Shown piece by piece: positions 47,136 to 59,279 of a DNA stretch of 64,000 nucleotides. The stretch spans positions 1 to 64,000 of the forward strand of contig PUFA01000068.1 in the NCBI GenBank assembly GCA_003508835.1, read 5' to 3'. The position numbers and the translations under genes are program-made. Source of the DNA: Eonycteris spelaea. Taxonomy: Eukaryota > Chordata > Mammalia > Chiroptera > Pteropodidae. The notes beneath the pieces were generated by a model. That model ran no database searches. It saw only the letters and a list, made by a program, of their open reading frames with translations, and had not been told where the DNA came from. Every line of letters starts with the position of its first letter. The first letter of the stretch is position 1.

Positions 47136-47420
47136 TTTTAGAGATGCTGATTAATCTGACTTTTCTGGATTGTTAAACTTAAGAGTCTAGTACCTCAAGC
47201 TAGACTGACCTGCTCCAAAACGACTAGTATTTGACCTTGATTGAGCATATTGCTTAACCTCACTGTACCTCAGTTTCATCATTTTCAAAATGCTACTAAT
47301 AAGTTTTTTTTGTAATAATTATGCCTATGAATTTAAAATACCTACAATTGTGCCTACTACTAGTGTAAGACTGATAAATACCAACTATTTACATAAGAGA
47401 ATGACAAGCACTTGGCACCA
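47136..47420 (+). mobile_element. MIR SINE
   Basis: TATTTGACCTTGATTGAGCA, TGCTTAACCTCACTGTACCT and CAGTTTCATCATTTTCAAAA follow the MIR core (GACCTTGGGCAAGT, CTTAACCTCTCTG, CTCAGTTTCCTCATC), then a 3' end with AATGACAAGCACTTGGCACC. Confidence 0.85.
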
Positions 47421-47534
47421 GAAGATCAAGCCTGAATATATAGATTAGATTAAGTGAAAAGTCTCCATTGGACTACTTTAGAACTTGAGTTTAGATTAAA
47501 TATTGTCATCTAAGAGTTAGGCTATTAAGATGAG

Positions 47535-47655
47535 AATGATCTTTGGAATCAGACTGGCTTGATTTTCAGTTACAATCTGTCATTTACCAGATATGTGGCT
47601 TTTAGGTAATTAATAAGTATTAGCTTGGTGGTTATTATATTCCTAGTACAATAAC
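47535..47655 (+). mobile_element. MIR SINE 5' half
   Basis: TTTGGAATCAGACTGGCTTG and TCTGTCATTTACCAGATATG correspond to the MIR 5' half (GGAGCCAGACTGCCTGG, CTGCCACTTACTAGCTGTG). Confidence 0.7.
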
Positions 47656-48955
47656 TGGTGCTGGAGATAAAGAAGTGAACAAAAGACATACAAACTCCTT
47701 CTCTCCTGGAGCATGCATTCCAGATGGAGCCTCTGTGAAGCACCTCATCTTAACAATGAGCTTTCAGCTTGACATTTGTAATCTTAGTCACAAGACAACT
47801 TGGCAGATCCAGAAAACGCTAAAATGCTATCCTTATTATATGAACTTGTGCCTTTGCACAATTGTGGAAGGAATTACTTGCCTATCACTCTGGTGTTCAG
47901 CAAAATGCAAAGGAAACTGTATAATTGTATAATGGCCTTCAAGAGAAAGACTACACAAATGCAATTACCTTATAAAAACAATTCACATTCTGTTTAACAG
48001 ATGTTAAAGGAACTGCTGTACACAGAGATGGACATTACAAAGCGTCTGCCTTCTAGGAGCTTGGAGACAAGTCAGGTTATAACTTGTCATGCTTGCTCTT
48101 GAAGACATATGAACAAAACAAAGTATTATAAGAGCACACAGAGTAGAACTTCTCTTTTTAAACTGGGAAGGCAGTTGGAAATAACAAAGTTATATGTGAA
48201 GAGAAAGAATATAAATCTAGAGATTTTCAGGCAAAGACAAGCAAGGAACCTTTCGGATAGTAATAACATGTGCAAAGCATTATACATAGAATGGCTAATG
48301 AGTTTAAAACCGATGAGAATTTCCAGTGACCCCCACCCTTCCTGTTATTGAACACCTGACCCCACACAACCTTATCAATGGGGTATTAGATGGATTCGAC
48401 TGAAGTATATAACAGTGTGGTAGGGAATGAACAGCTAAATCTAGAAACTTAAGTTGAGTCCAAATTGTGAAATTTTGCTCAAGCCATTCCTAAGAGTGTG
48501 GACCTTTCCTTTCATGTAACAGGACATGAGACAAGGTACATAAACTGAGAAAGAAAAATATTAGAACTGATTTGGAGGCTATAATTCTAGTAGCAACCTG
48601 TGCAATAGAAAATAAGCTAAAGATTGAAGGCAGTGTAACCATTGCAGATGCTGATGCTATATATATATAGGGAAGGTGTATATCAGATAGGAGAACAGTG
48701 TGATCAAAATAGATGTGGGGAATAGCCAAGTACATTCTTGGGGCAGGAAAAGTAAATTAATCTGGGATATATGATATTAGAAAAGGCTGAGAGGTGGAGC
48801 TGAAAATAAGAGTAGGCAAATTGTAAAGGTGGCATTTTTGAAGAATTTTTTTTATCATTAACCTTGCTAAAATCCTTTGTTCTATTGATCCTTTGTGAAA
48901 TTCACTTATAGCAGAATGTGTCCTTTAGGAGAGAAAAAAGAATTTCCTCAACCCT
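47656..48955. other. Unassigned, with MIR/L3-like words
   Basis: GGTGCTGGAGATAAAGAAGT (about 47659) and CCTTCTAGGAGCTTGGAGAC (about 48049) recall the CTGGGGATAC...GGAGCTCACAGT block of old mammalian SINE/LINE repeats. The rest is unassigned. An (AT)n run lies at about 48658-48669. No gene. Confidence 0.4.
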
Positions 48956-48959
48956 CTTA

Positions 48960-49440
48960 GGGTCCCTGGCTAGGTCTGAAAATTAAACACATAAACACAG
49001 GTTAAGAGGAGAAAAGCATACAAATTTATTTAATATTTTAATTTCATGTGACACTGGGTCCTTTATAAAAAACAAAGACCTAAAGAAATAATGAATCCTG
49101 AGTGCTTTTATGTTAGGTTTGATGAAGAGTGAACAGTCCTGGAAAGATATGATAAGACAAGGAGTATGATCAAAGTGTAGTAAAGTGGGGAAGCTTAGCA
49201 AAGCTTGTTCATTTAACTCTCCCTCCTCTTGGACATAGGGATGTTCCTTCCCTCCCTGTATCGCTATAGGGAGAGCATCTCTCACGGGACCTGCTTCAGA
49301 GAAGAAGGGCAGAGAGTGGTCATAGAAACCTTCTTGCTTCTGCCATTTTCTCAGATTTTTCAGCTTAAAATATTTAGTGTACCAAGGTGCCATATTTTTG
49401 GCATAGCATGCTCTGAAGCCAGTCAATTCTAAATTATGCC
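48960..49440 (-). mobile_element. Old LTR-like segment (ERVL/ERV3 type?), antisense
   Basis: The plus strand reads GAAAATTAAACACATAAACA, GAGAAAAGCATACAAATTTA and GGTCCTTTATAAAAAACAAA, resembling the antisense 3' part of an old mammalian LTR, with a minus-strand AATAAA at 49030-49025. Terminal TG/CA and target duplication were not located. Overlapping frames at 48983-49426 minus and 49229-49432 plus lack known domains. Confidence 0.4.
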
Positions 49441-49524
49441 ATGTCTCAGCTGGTGCCTCCTCTGCTGTCTAGCAACCACTACTCCACCAAAAGGCTGAAA
49501 TGTCAGGGTCGCTCATTATTCTAT

Positions 49525-49710
49525 TGCCAGACAAAATGCTGGTACAGAATGCCCAGTTATATTTGAATTTATAACAAGCAGATACATTTTTCATGAGAAA
49601 AACATAAGACATACATACACTAAAAGAAGTATCCATTGTTTATCGGAAATTCAAATTTAAGTAAATATTCCAATGTTTTTATTTGCTAAGCCTGTTAACT
49701 CCTACCAGAA
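49525..49710. mobile_element. Palindromic MITE-like DNA transposon
   Basis: The left arm (TTGCCAGACAAAATGCTGG, CCCAGTTATATTTGAATTTA, ACAAGCAGATAC) pairs with the right arm (GTATCCATTGTTTATCGGAA, ATTCAAATTTAAG, TTTATTTGCTAAGCC), giving a long imperfect inverted repeat with a central spacer about 50 bp long. This is the shape of an old palindromic mammalian DNA transposon; the family name is not certain. Confidence 0.65.
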
Positions 49711-50118
49711 TTATGAAAGCAAATGGACTTTGAGCAGTTCTTATATGTAATAAGGATTTCAAATGAGAAATTGACTATGATACTTCTATTTAAATTAAAA
49801 CCATCTAATGTTTGTTTGGTACAGACTGTGCATAAAGGGAACATTATTTTCTTCATAGGTGTTAATCACTTTGGTACAGGATTTTGTTGCAAAGGCAAGT
49901 GGGAAAAAAAAGGAAAAAAAAATCCTCAGACATGCAGAGTAAAGTGATTTGAAAATGTCAAGTACCATCCATGAGTGCCAGTTTGTCTTCTCAGTGTGGG
50001 CTAAGTGCATGAAGGGGTTAAGTCTCAAAGCTCCCTTCTTCAGCTTTTTGCCCTAGGACTCCTATTTACTTTAATGAAAATCATTTTTCCAAGGCACCAT
50101 GCAGGGTTCTGAAACATA
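49711..50118. other. Unassigned sequence
   Basis: No gene or repeat recognised. The overlapping frames at 49723-49947 plus and 49795-50028 minus have no familiar domain. Confidence 0.45.
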
Positions 50119-50192
50119 GGGTTAAAGGTCATCCTGCAACTCTAAGAATAATAAATTTGCAATTTGTACTTTCCTGACCTCTAGAAATATTT
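50119..50192 (-). repeat. 74-bp dispersed element, copy 2
   Basis: Its reverse complement matches 36633-36706 at 70 of 74 positions without gaps. Flanks differ. See copy 1. Confidence 0.8.
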
Positions 50193-50399
50193 TAGGTGTT
50201 GAGGCCAAAGAAAACAAGGCAGTGCTTTGAAAGGACTGGGGAGCTAAATTGATCAGTTTAAGTGGGATTATCTGATAATTGGGTAAATACATTGTTATTG
50301 ATGTGCAGAAGGGGGAAGATGTGCCAAGCAAATACTAATGCCTAGGCCTAGATTTATCTGCTAATCCTTGAAGGAGGCAGTTTACTGAGAACATGAGTA

Positions 50400-50700
50400 A
50401 TTGCTCTGCTAACAGATTTATTTTTCGTTTAGGCCCCATTTGGGGCTTAAATCATCCCCTCTTTCCAGCAGTTCAGAATGTGTCCTGAATCGCGCTGCCC
50501 ACAGCGTCACACTTTGCAGCCCTTCCGAGGCATGTTCAGACTCCAGTTTCTTTGATTTGACATGCGCTGCTACAGCAAGAGACTGGTGCTCCAGCCAGAT
50601 GTGCTTGATATGAATGAACTTTCAGGAATTTTGCATTTTATTGAGCTACCTGGAGAGATTGCTTCTTATCCTTAGCCATATTTTTAACCAGATTTTTAAA
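50400..50700. other. CpG-containing unique island
   Basis: Less AT-rich than its surroundings, with several CpGs (ATCGCGCTGCCCACAGCGTC, CCTTCCGAGG, CATGCGCTGC). No repeat family or coding frame was recognised. It may be a conserved noncoding or regulatory element, which the sequence alone cannot show. Confidence 0.3.
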
Positions 50701-50727
50701 AATAGATCCCTAAAACAACATGGCTAA

Positions 50728-50912
50728 GTAGGAATAGCCCAGGACTGGAAGCCGAAAACCAATGTTCTAATCTTGGCTCTGTTCCTCATTAGTTTTGTAA
50801 CCTATATTAATCTTATTACATTGTCTAACTCTTTCGGCCTCTAATTTCTTGTTTCGTGAGTCAAGGGAGTAGAGCTGAGATTGCTTCCAGCTCAAGCTAT
50901 CAATGAAAGGAT
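50728..50912 (+). mobile_element. MIR/MIR3 SINE
   Basis: ATAGCCCAGGACTGGAAGCC, TCTAATCTTGGCTCTGTTCC and GTCTAACTCTTTCGGCCTCT follow the MIR order of GACTGGGAGTC, TAGTCCCAGCTCTGCC and ACTTAACCTCTCTGGGCCTC. Confidence 0.75.
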
Positions 50913-53145
50913 GAAGTAATTGATCTGCATTTTATGTTGAGCATGTAGACCCAACTACCAGGATTTTTTATGATTTTCATTTCTACCCTTTATGATATAG
51001 ACATGACATCTCTACAATGTGAATGCTATTTGGGCTCTTTTGGAATTTCCACTAACAGATAAAAGACAATTTCAGAAAGCAGGGCAATGTTTATTTGTCC
51101 AAAAAAATTTATATAAAATTTTCCTGTAGATATTAAACTATTATTAAACCCCACTATAGACGGCTCATTTTAGAAACAAGGGTTTTTTTAACTGAATTCC
51201 AAATCTAAGTATATAAATGCATATGTATTTGCATATGGGGTCAAAACCAAATAGATTTAAAATCTTTCCCTATATTCTCTCATACAAAAGTAAAAAAATA
51301 ATTTATTTATTACAAAATAAATTATTCTCTAAGTAGACCCTTTCTTCTCATGGTTTTCTTGATCTGCTTAGGCAGATTTCATTCCTCAACTCCATAAATG
51401 ACCTTTTAGAGACATCTTTGATTAAAGTGGACAGTACTCAATCAAAAACTTTTTCTTTCTTTCTTTCTCTTTTTTTCTTTCACTATGAATTGAGTTTATT
51501 AAATTCAAAATGTTTAAAGCCATCTTGATTCACCAGGATAGATTTAATATCATGATATTGAGGTTTTTTTCCCCACCATATATCTTATATGTGAGAAAAG
51601 GACCATGACAAGACTTACATTTATTTTGAGAAAAATCAGCAACAACCAATCAGACATTCTGTAAAAGAAAGAGTGATTACCCCATCTTCATTTAAATAAA
51701 TTAGAGTGTATATTAGTTATGATAATAGGCTAAACTTAAGAAATATGAGACAAGGAATACTGTGGGTCAAACAACGTAGAAATTTCAGATAACTAGGTTA
51801 AGAGGAAGCATGAACAAAAGACATGCATTTTGTGAAGCAGCTAGGCATTTGCAGGGAGCAGATACAGGGAATCTTGTCAGAAGCCAAGGTTTAGGCCATC
51901 ATCAAAAGGGAATGTCTGTTCCATGAGGTTTTAAGGGCCCATGTTCCTTTTGTTGCTCTGCATTCAGTAGAGTGTTCCTTTTACCTGCGTAGTCATTGCT
52001 GGCTTTCTTTCTGACCTCATAATTCTCCAGATGAAAAAAGTAAAGTAATCAGCTTTCTGATATAAAAGTACTCAGAAGTTTCATACATCATTTCTGCTCA
52101 CATCCCACTGACAAAAGGTTAGTTGAATGGTCCTCCTAACTGCAAGGGAGGCTAGGAAATGTAATCTGACTGGATGGTTATGAAGTGTACTTTTTATCAA
52201 AAGTTCTGTTACTACAAAAAGAAGTGGAGAGTGGATATGGGGGGCATGTAGCATTCTCTACTTCAGAGATGTGTCAATGTCTAATAATTCTAAAGATCAC
52301 TCCAAGAATTGGCAAAACATTTTACAGTAATTCCAAATGATATGAGCAATTCAGTCATAACAAAATCTTGGTGATAATGTTTCAAACACTAGTTTTATAC
52401 CTCCAATTAATGAGATTGCTAGCTAAGGACAAATACATGAGAACGTTCTTATGAGTATAAAGCACTCCAAACTAAAAAGTGGTTTGCTTTTAGTATGGTG
52501 TTTCAAATCTTCTCAGTGTTGCCAGATATCTAATTCTGCTTAAATGCCTTTCCCAGCTCAGACATACGTACTAGTATATTTGTGAATTAAGATTGATACA
52601 ATCCACCCTACTGGGCAGATGTTAGCTAGATCTTAAATATTAGAAACTCTTTGGTTCTGAGAATAGGAGACAATCTACCTCTAGGAGTAAATTACTCTTA
52701 GAGACTTTCTTTTCCATAGCATCCATCCATCTTTATGCATCTGCTCTATTTCTCTTCTGTTCCCTCTAAGCTGTCTTCATTTATATTCTTTAATCCAAGT
52801 TATAGAGGGAGTAGTCAAATTTATACAAATTTAACTGGCAGCCATCTCATGGTTACTGACCATGCTATAGAGTGCCTGGCCCTGGGTCAGGTCTACCTTC
52901 CAGGCTAATTTAGGGCTGCTTTTGAACAAATGCCAGCGAACGGCAGAGCCTGTGGACAGATAGAAATTTCATATGAAAAGGTAATATAATATTTTATCCA
53001 ATATACTATAGATTTTAAGAGTAATCATTTTTTATATATTTTCAAGACAGAACACAAATGCTACTATTTAAGATACAACTCAATCTGACAGGGGATATAA
53101 TGTGAAAAAGTAGTGTATAATATGATAATACATGATAGATACATT
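50913..53145. other. Unassigned gene-free sequence
   Basis: No gene. There is a short CTTT-rich run at 51450-51480. The rest is unique AT-rich DNA without a recognised repeat. Confidence 0.45.
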
Positions 53146-53147
53146 AT

Positions 53148-53285
53148 TGATGATAATAGAGGTGATAACTAGCAGTTGTTAAGCACTTACTATGTGGCAG
53201 AGATTATTCTGTGTGATTTGTGTGAACTAAATACTTCAATTACTGTTACAATCATATGAAGAACACAAGATATTTAATATAGCAA
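53148..53285 (-). mobile_element. MIR SINE, antisense
   Basis: TGTTAAGCACTTACTATGTG, GCAGAGATTATTCTGTGTGA and AATCATATGAAGAACACAAG match antisense MIR (TTGAGCACTTACTATGTGCC...CTGTTCTAAGC...CCTATGAGG). Confidence 0.85.
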
Positions 53286-53394
53286 ATTCAAAAATCTCAC
53301 TTATTACATTTCTGATAGGTAATCATTTATGCTTTAAAGGAAAAAAAGTAAAAATACTACCTTACATGGTAGACTATTCTTTTTTTCTTTTAAT

Positions 53395-54655
53395 ACTGAA
53401 TTCATTTTGTTTTTCTTTTCTAATTTTATTGAGATATAATTAACATATAACATTGCATTAGTTTGAGGTGTAAAACATAATAATGTGCTATATGCAAATA
53501 TTTACAAATAATTATCACAATAAGTTTCGTTAACATGCATCATCTCACACAGTTTTTTTTTTCTTGTGATGAAACCTTTTAAGATTTACTTTCTTATGAA
53601 CTTCCAAATATACAACAGTATTATTAACTATAATCACATGCTTTACATTATTACATCCCCAGAACTGATTTACCTTAATTGTACCTTTTGACCACTATCA
53701 CTCATTTTCTCCCCCTCCAAAACCACCAATCTATTCTCTGTTTCTATTAGGTATTTTTATTATTCCACATGTAATAGAGATAAATAGAGTATTGGTCTTT
53801 CCCTTTCTTAATTTGTTTAACTTAATATAATGTCCTTAGGATCTATCCATGTTGTTGCAAATGTGAGGATTTACCTTTTTATGACTGATTAAAATTCCAT
53901 TATAGATATACACCACATTTTTAATTCATTTATTCATTGATTTTTACTTGAGTTGTTTCCATGTCTTGGCTGCTGTAAATAATGCTGCAGTGAACATAGG
54001 GGTGGTAGCTATGTTTGCAAGAGTGATTTCATTTCCTTCAGACTTGTACTCAGAAGTGGAATTGCTGAATCATATGGTAGTTCAAATTTTAATTTTTTTT
54101 GAGGAATCTCCATACTGGTTTTTAGTGGTCGCACCAATTTACATTCCCAGCAACAGTGCACAAGGATTTCCTTTTCTCCACATCTTCTCCAATATTTGTT
54201 ATCTCTTCTCTTATTGGTGATAGCCATTCCAACAGGTATGAGGTAATATCTCATTTTGGTTTTGATGTGCCTTTCTCTGATAATTAGTGATGTTGAGTAC
54301 TAATTTTTAATGTATCTCTTTGGCCATTTATATTTCTCCTTTGGAAGATTGTCTATTTAATTACTCTGCCCATATTTTAAAATCTGGTTATTTGTCATTG
54401 AGTTATATGAGTTATTTATATATTTTGGATGTTAACCCCTTATCAGATATGTAATTTGAAAATAGTCTCTTCCATTCTGTAGGCTTTCCTTTCATTTCGT
54501 TGATGGTTTCCTTGGCTGTACATCATTATTTTGATATAGTCTCACTTGTTTACTTATGCTTTTGCTATCTTTGTTTTTGCTTTTAATTCCCAAAAATGTT
54601 GCCAAGACCAGTGTCAAGGAGTTTACTCCCTATGTTTCTTCTAAGATGACTTGTG
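53395..54655 (-). mobile_element. L1 copy E, 5'-truncated, antisense
   Basis: 3' UTR (ATTGAGATATAATTAACATA, GCATTAGTTTGAGGTGTAAA) followed by the ORF2 C-terminus; at 54009-54254 the minus strand reads [20 protein letters not shown] and ELPYDSAIPLL, an L1 hallmark. It stops within ORF2 near 54655. The reading frame is broken. Confidence 0.9.
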
Positions 54656-56300
54656 TTTGCAGGCTTTATTTCTTAGGCGGTTTTTTTTTGAGCCAAATAA
54701 GTGATCCCACCAGTACTCCTTCAGTGGACCTAATTTTATTTTTCTTTCTTACTAGTGAAGTCTCCCAGGTAAAATATTTAAAATCTGCCATCGTGCCTTC
54801 TTCATCCCCTCTCTATGATAATCTTCCTAGGCCCTACAAACATTCCTCATCAACATGGCAGCCCAACTGATTATGATTCTCTTTACCTCCCTCTAGTCAG
54901 AATCATGAAAACCTCATCTGGTATAAAAGTTTGGGTTTATAAACCTCATTGTAGGGCTGGCTGACTATATGAAACATATCTCAGGGTTTCCTGCAGTTCT
55001 ATTACTTAACTGTGTGCCATAAGGATACAAACTGTATTTCTCATGCCAACTAGAAATTCATCTTTTTTCAATGATTCAAGTTGCTTGAGTTGTAGAGGCT
55101 ACCACAGTGTCTATACTATATAACCCATCTTGATAAATCTATAAATATATTTCTAACCCCCATTAATTAGAAGAAATAAAAATAGGGAAGTGGCTATTAT
55201 CTTTGGTTGTTCATCTACATGGCAACAAAAGACAAAATACTACAACATAACTTTGAAACTAGGAAATTGAAAGACCAAGATGACTTTTGAATTAATTAGA
55301 ACAAACTTACATATGCAGATTGTAAGGTACTAGGAGGAATAGAAATGTTTTTATTGAATTACTGTTACATGACCTATCTCATGATAAAAGGATAAACATT
55401 CTACCTATGTTTTAAAGCATCTGAAATTGAGAGGAAAAAAAATGATTTGGTATACATATATTCATTGTCCTAATAAATGCTATGCAAATTGTTACAATTT
55501 TTTTTTTAGCCTCAGCTTTCTCTTTTATGATCAACAAAATAACTGTGCTCTCTGACTAACAATTCCACAGCTATTTAATGACTTATTAAGATTTTGTCAT
55601 TTTGGTGACATGTTATTGAACCTAGTCTCCTCAGGAGTCTGGTTCAGTGATTACAGGAGTAACTAAAAATACTTAATCACTCACTTTATCTTCCTTTTAA
55701 TAATAAATACCAGAAAATAGATGTATATAATTACATTGCTAGTTTGAGTGGCATAAGAACTTAAAGTTTGCAGTATTTGAATAGTAATTTAATTTGAACA
55801 TCATCATAGTAGTACTTAGACAATGGCTGTGTAAAAGCATAGGAGAATATAAATTCCTGTATTTCAAACCAGTAAAACTCATTAATAAATTTGATGATGC
55901 TAAATCAAATGAAAGATCTTTTCATGGAATCTGGAACTGTTCTAAATAGTATTTCTTTAAATAACATGTGTACATAATGTCTCAGATGATTTGTGACCTT
56001 TAGTGTTTGAAAACTTATTGTTAAAATGGCTGGCTCATTTTGTTAGACATATGGGGGCTCCAAACAAGGATTATTTTTCTAAAGATACCAATTTACCTGT
56101 TTAGTTAACTCAATAGTCTGATTATTAAATGCAGATAGTACCAAGACTGAATTTTGACTAAATATTCATGGTTGATACTGCCTTTGACAAAATAAGGCAG
56201 TATCATGTTTACTTTTCTAACAAAGGGTGTTACCACTCATCTGTTTAAGCATAAAGGATTTATGTAATTGGGGCCCATCCTGCCTGCCATGGTCAGGTAT
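54656..56300. other. Unassigned, partly L2-like
   Basis: 54690-54900 (CCTTCTTCATCCCCTCTCTA and nearby) could be a worn L2 piece. The rest is AT-rich and unrecognised. No gene. Confidence 0.4.
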
Positions 56301-56309
56301 CCTTTTCAG

Positions 56310-56400
56310 CAAACAATATGTATTTTCTTGAGTACTTATTATGTGTAGGCAATAGACTTTGGCACAGAGATTTTCACCTTTTATATTGCTATGACATAGA
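56310..56400 (-). mobile_element. MIR fragment, antisense
   Basis: TTGAGTACTTATTATGTGTA with GGCAATAGACTTTGGCAC resembles antisense MIR TTGAGCACTTACTATGTGCCAGGCACT. The fragment is short. Confidence 0.55.
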
Positions 56401-56689
56401 TAAGAGATGACATTCACCTATGAGATATGCCGTCAATATGCATTACCATGAAATGTCAGTTATTGCCAATTTTTCTCTGGTATTCAAGGAAGGATATTAA
56501 GATATAATAGTATTGCTAGTATGCAAATAGTATTTGGCTTTGCTATAACTTATATGTCATGAATATTGGGTACTTAAAATAGTATTAGTGACAAATTACA
56601 CATGACACATACCAATACTTAGCGTATGACAAACATTGCTGCTCAGACTGAATTTTTATAAGTCCTATTAAATCCAAGTAAACTTGTTC

Positions 56690-56935
56690 TGGTTCTATTT
56701 GTACCATTTCCATCCTTGTTTTGGTGACTTTGATCAATTTGTTTTTCCATCCTAAAAGTTTTTTTCCTCCCCCCCCCCATCTAATATCTATTCATCTTTC
56801 AAATCCCAATTCAAATATTTTATTTTCCTTAACCCTACCCCAAATAGTCCTGTAACAATCTGCTTATTCACTGAATTCCTATTTTAAGTGTTTGTTATTC
56901 ATCTATAATATATATAGCATGTTCTAACTGCCCAT
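56690..56935 (+). mobile_element. LINE-2 3' fragment
   Basis: ATTCATCTTTCAAATCCCAA, TTCAAATATTTTATTTTCCT, TTAACCCTACCCC and a later TGTTTGTTATTCATCTA resemble the L2 3' region (CATCCTTCAGGTCTCAGCTC, AAATGTCACCTCCT, CTTCCCTGACC). Confidence 0.55.
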
Positions 56936-57559
56936 TTGATCTATATCTGCTAGGATCATTTAAATTGATTTACTAGGATTTCTACTATTGAAAAGTAACC
57001 TCACTTTTTAATTACCATGATGGAAAGAATATACATGTCATATTTCTTTCTTTCATTGTACATAGTATAACTTAAAAATATATAGTGTTCAAATTTTTAT
57101 CAATAGATTCATTTATGTTGATGATAGTGTTCTCTATCCATCCCTGCTTTTATAACTAAAACATAAATTAAAGGTGAGAATCCCAACATCACTTGGGAAC
57201 TAGTTAGAAATTCAGAATTTTGGAAATCATCTCAGATATACTGAATTTTTAAAATACTTTAAGAAGAACCCCCAGGTGATTTCATGTATGTTAAATTTAT
57301 GGAGCACTGAGAAAAATTAAAGCACAAAATTTTTGAATTTTATAGTAATCATACAGAGTTTTTAGTATTTAGGATACAGAATATTTATATTACTTGATTA
57401 ATGGTATTATTCAAAAATAACCCTTTGTCAAAAAACATAACTCAAAAGGGAAAATGACTATTTCCTATTATTAATCATATATTTTAAACATCAATAAGCC
57501 ATTTATATCAGCATTATAATAGAGTATATAATATATACAGTTCAACATATTCTTTTACT

Positions 57560-57765
57560 AATGTGGTAAGTAATGTCTAAAAATGGTAAGTGACTTGCTA
57601 AAAGTCACAAAACCAGTGTCTTTCATGTTGGGTTAGCTAGTTACTGCTTCCTTTTATTTAATATATTTGGGAAGCCTATAAGATAAATGTTACTATCCCC
57701 TCCATCTTAGTGATGAAGAAACTGAAGTGCAAAGTGATAAGAAACTTTCTTTAAATCATAGAACA
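57560..57765 (-). mobile_element. MIR SINE pieces, antisense
   Basis: ATGTTACTATCCCCTCCATC, AGTGATGAAGAAACTGAAGT and GCAAAGTGATAAGAAACTTT match antisense MIR (ATTATCCCCATTTTACAGATGAGGAAACTGAGGCACAG). An earlier AAGTGACTTGCTAAAAGTCA near 57587 repeats the next part of MIR, suggesting two copies. Confidence 0.75.
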
Positions 57766-58365
57766 AATAAATTATTTATGGATTCCCACATACATCTCTC
57801 TTCTTTGACACCATGCTCTTAATCATGCTGTTCTATGATCACAACCACTCATGGCATAGATTTCCAAAGATGTGAAATAGGGAATAATGGCAGATTTAAG
57901 GAAATCAAAGAAGGCTTATTTGGGGTGGAAAAAAAAAAGAAAAAAACAGGTGGAATTTGGTATGTGTTGGTACTGAAAAGCAGGCAGGCTTTATTTCATG
58001 GGCAAAGTTATAGATTTTAATTTTTCTGAAAATAGTACTGAATCATTTTAAACAGGAATATCATATAAACAGTTTCGTATTTAAACAGACTAGCAGCATT
58101 GTGGAGAACACATTGGAAAGGAAATAGAACGGATGCAAAAAAAACTAATCTTTTATCGCAGAACTCCAGGCAAAAATTAGTGAAGTTTGGACAAGGGGAT
58201 TTGGCATTAAAAAGATGGAGGTAAGAATTAAATCAATAGCAATTGGAGATAGATTTGGTATACTGAGTAAAAGTAAAAAGAAGCCTCAAAACAGAGTTTA
58301 GGCCTCTGGTATGCTCTTTGAATGAATGAAGGTGTCCTTCACTCACAGATAAGAATTCCTGAAAG
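57766..58365. other. Unassigned sequence
   Basis: No gene. The frame at 57835-58020 spans an A-rich run and has no known domain. Confidence 0.4.
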
Positions 58366-58925
58366 AATAAGAGGTTATAAATCTGACATGACAATATTGA
58401 GTTTGAGGCACACTTGAACCATTAAAGTTAAAATGATACTTGAATACAGATTAGAGACTCAGAAGAGGAGGTTTTGAGATAAAGATAGTAGATTGTGAAT
58501 TATTTGTATATAGAATGAAAATTATTATGGTCCTAAGATTGAGGGTTGAGTAATGCCACCACTAATAAACCTGAAGCAGAGATGGAGAATTAACAGACAT
58601 AAAGGGAGGGAAGACAGAAAAACATGTCACCTTAGAGAACAATGGAACAGTAACTCTTTTAATAAGGAAGACCCATGTAAAGTATGTACTGAAATAAATA
58701 TGTCTATTGGACTGAATAATATTGGTCATTGGTAATTGCATTGAGAGCTGTTTTGGTAAAACATTGGTAGCAGAAACCAGATGGGTATAAAAGTAAATAA
58801 GTGAATCAATTGAGGTATTAAATATAGAAAATTTTTCGTAGAAGTGTGTTGAAGAAAAGGAAAGGTATAAATGTAGGTAGAAGATTTAAAATAAAAATGG
58901 GATTAGTTTGATTACTTAAGAAGAG
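58366..58925. mobile_element. Ancient interspersed repeat, family not certain
   Basis: Words such as AATATTGAGTTTGAGGCACA, TTAGAGACTCAGAAGAGGAG, TAAGATTGAGGGTTGAGTAA and CTATTGGACTGAATAATATT with GGTCATTGG run in the same order as an old repeat seen widely in mammals. I cannot assign the family from memory. Confidence 0.35.
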
Positions 58926-59194
58926 AGACTTTGGGGAGTTTCTGAATGACTATTAGAAGGATTCAGTTGAGAAAAAGAATATTAGAAATACATAACATAG
59001 AAACAAAAAATTGATTTTGAATGATTCCTGAAAATAGGGAAGGGACATAAAAATAAGCATAGGTTTTTTGGATTGCTTCATTTTACCTGAGATGTTACAT
59101 GTTGCCACAATAATGGTCACTAACTTAATTTTGCTTGTAAAATAATTTGATGGAACCTCAATTGCCTCTGTAGCTATTGGTGTGTTTGATTTAT

Positions 59195-59231
59195 GATTAG
59201 TAGCTATTTATTACAACTTTTTAGTGTGCCA
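59195..59231 (-). mobile_element. MIR end at (CA)n
   Basis: GTAGCTATTTATTACAACTT with TTTAGTGTGCCAG resembles the antisense MIR 3' end; the copy is cut off by the CA repeat. Confidence 0.4.
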
Positions 59232-59279
59232 GACACACACACACACACACACACACATACACACACACACACACACACC
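59232..59279. repeat. (CA)n microsatellite
   Basis: About 23 CA units with one CATA interruption. Confidence 0.98.

Noticed and set aside
48983..49426. 147-aa minus-strand frame, the longest outside repeats in the right half
   Set aside because: It has no known motif, overlaps an LTR-like segment and is matched by an overlapping frame on the other strand. It is not convincing as a gene.
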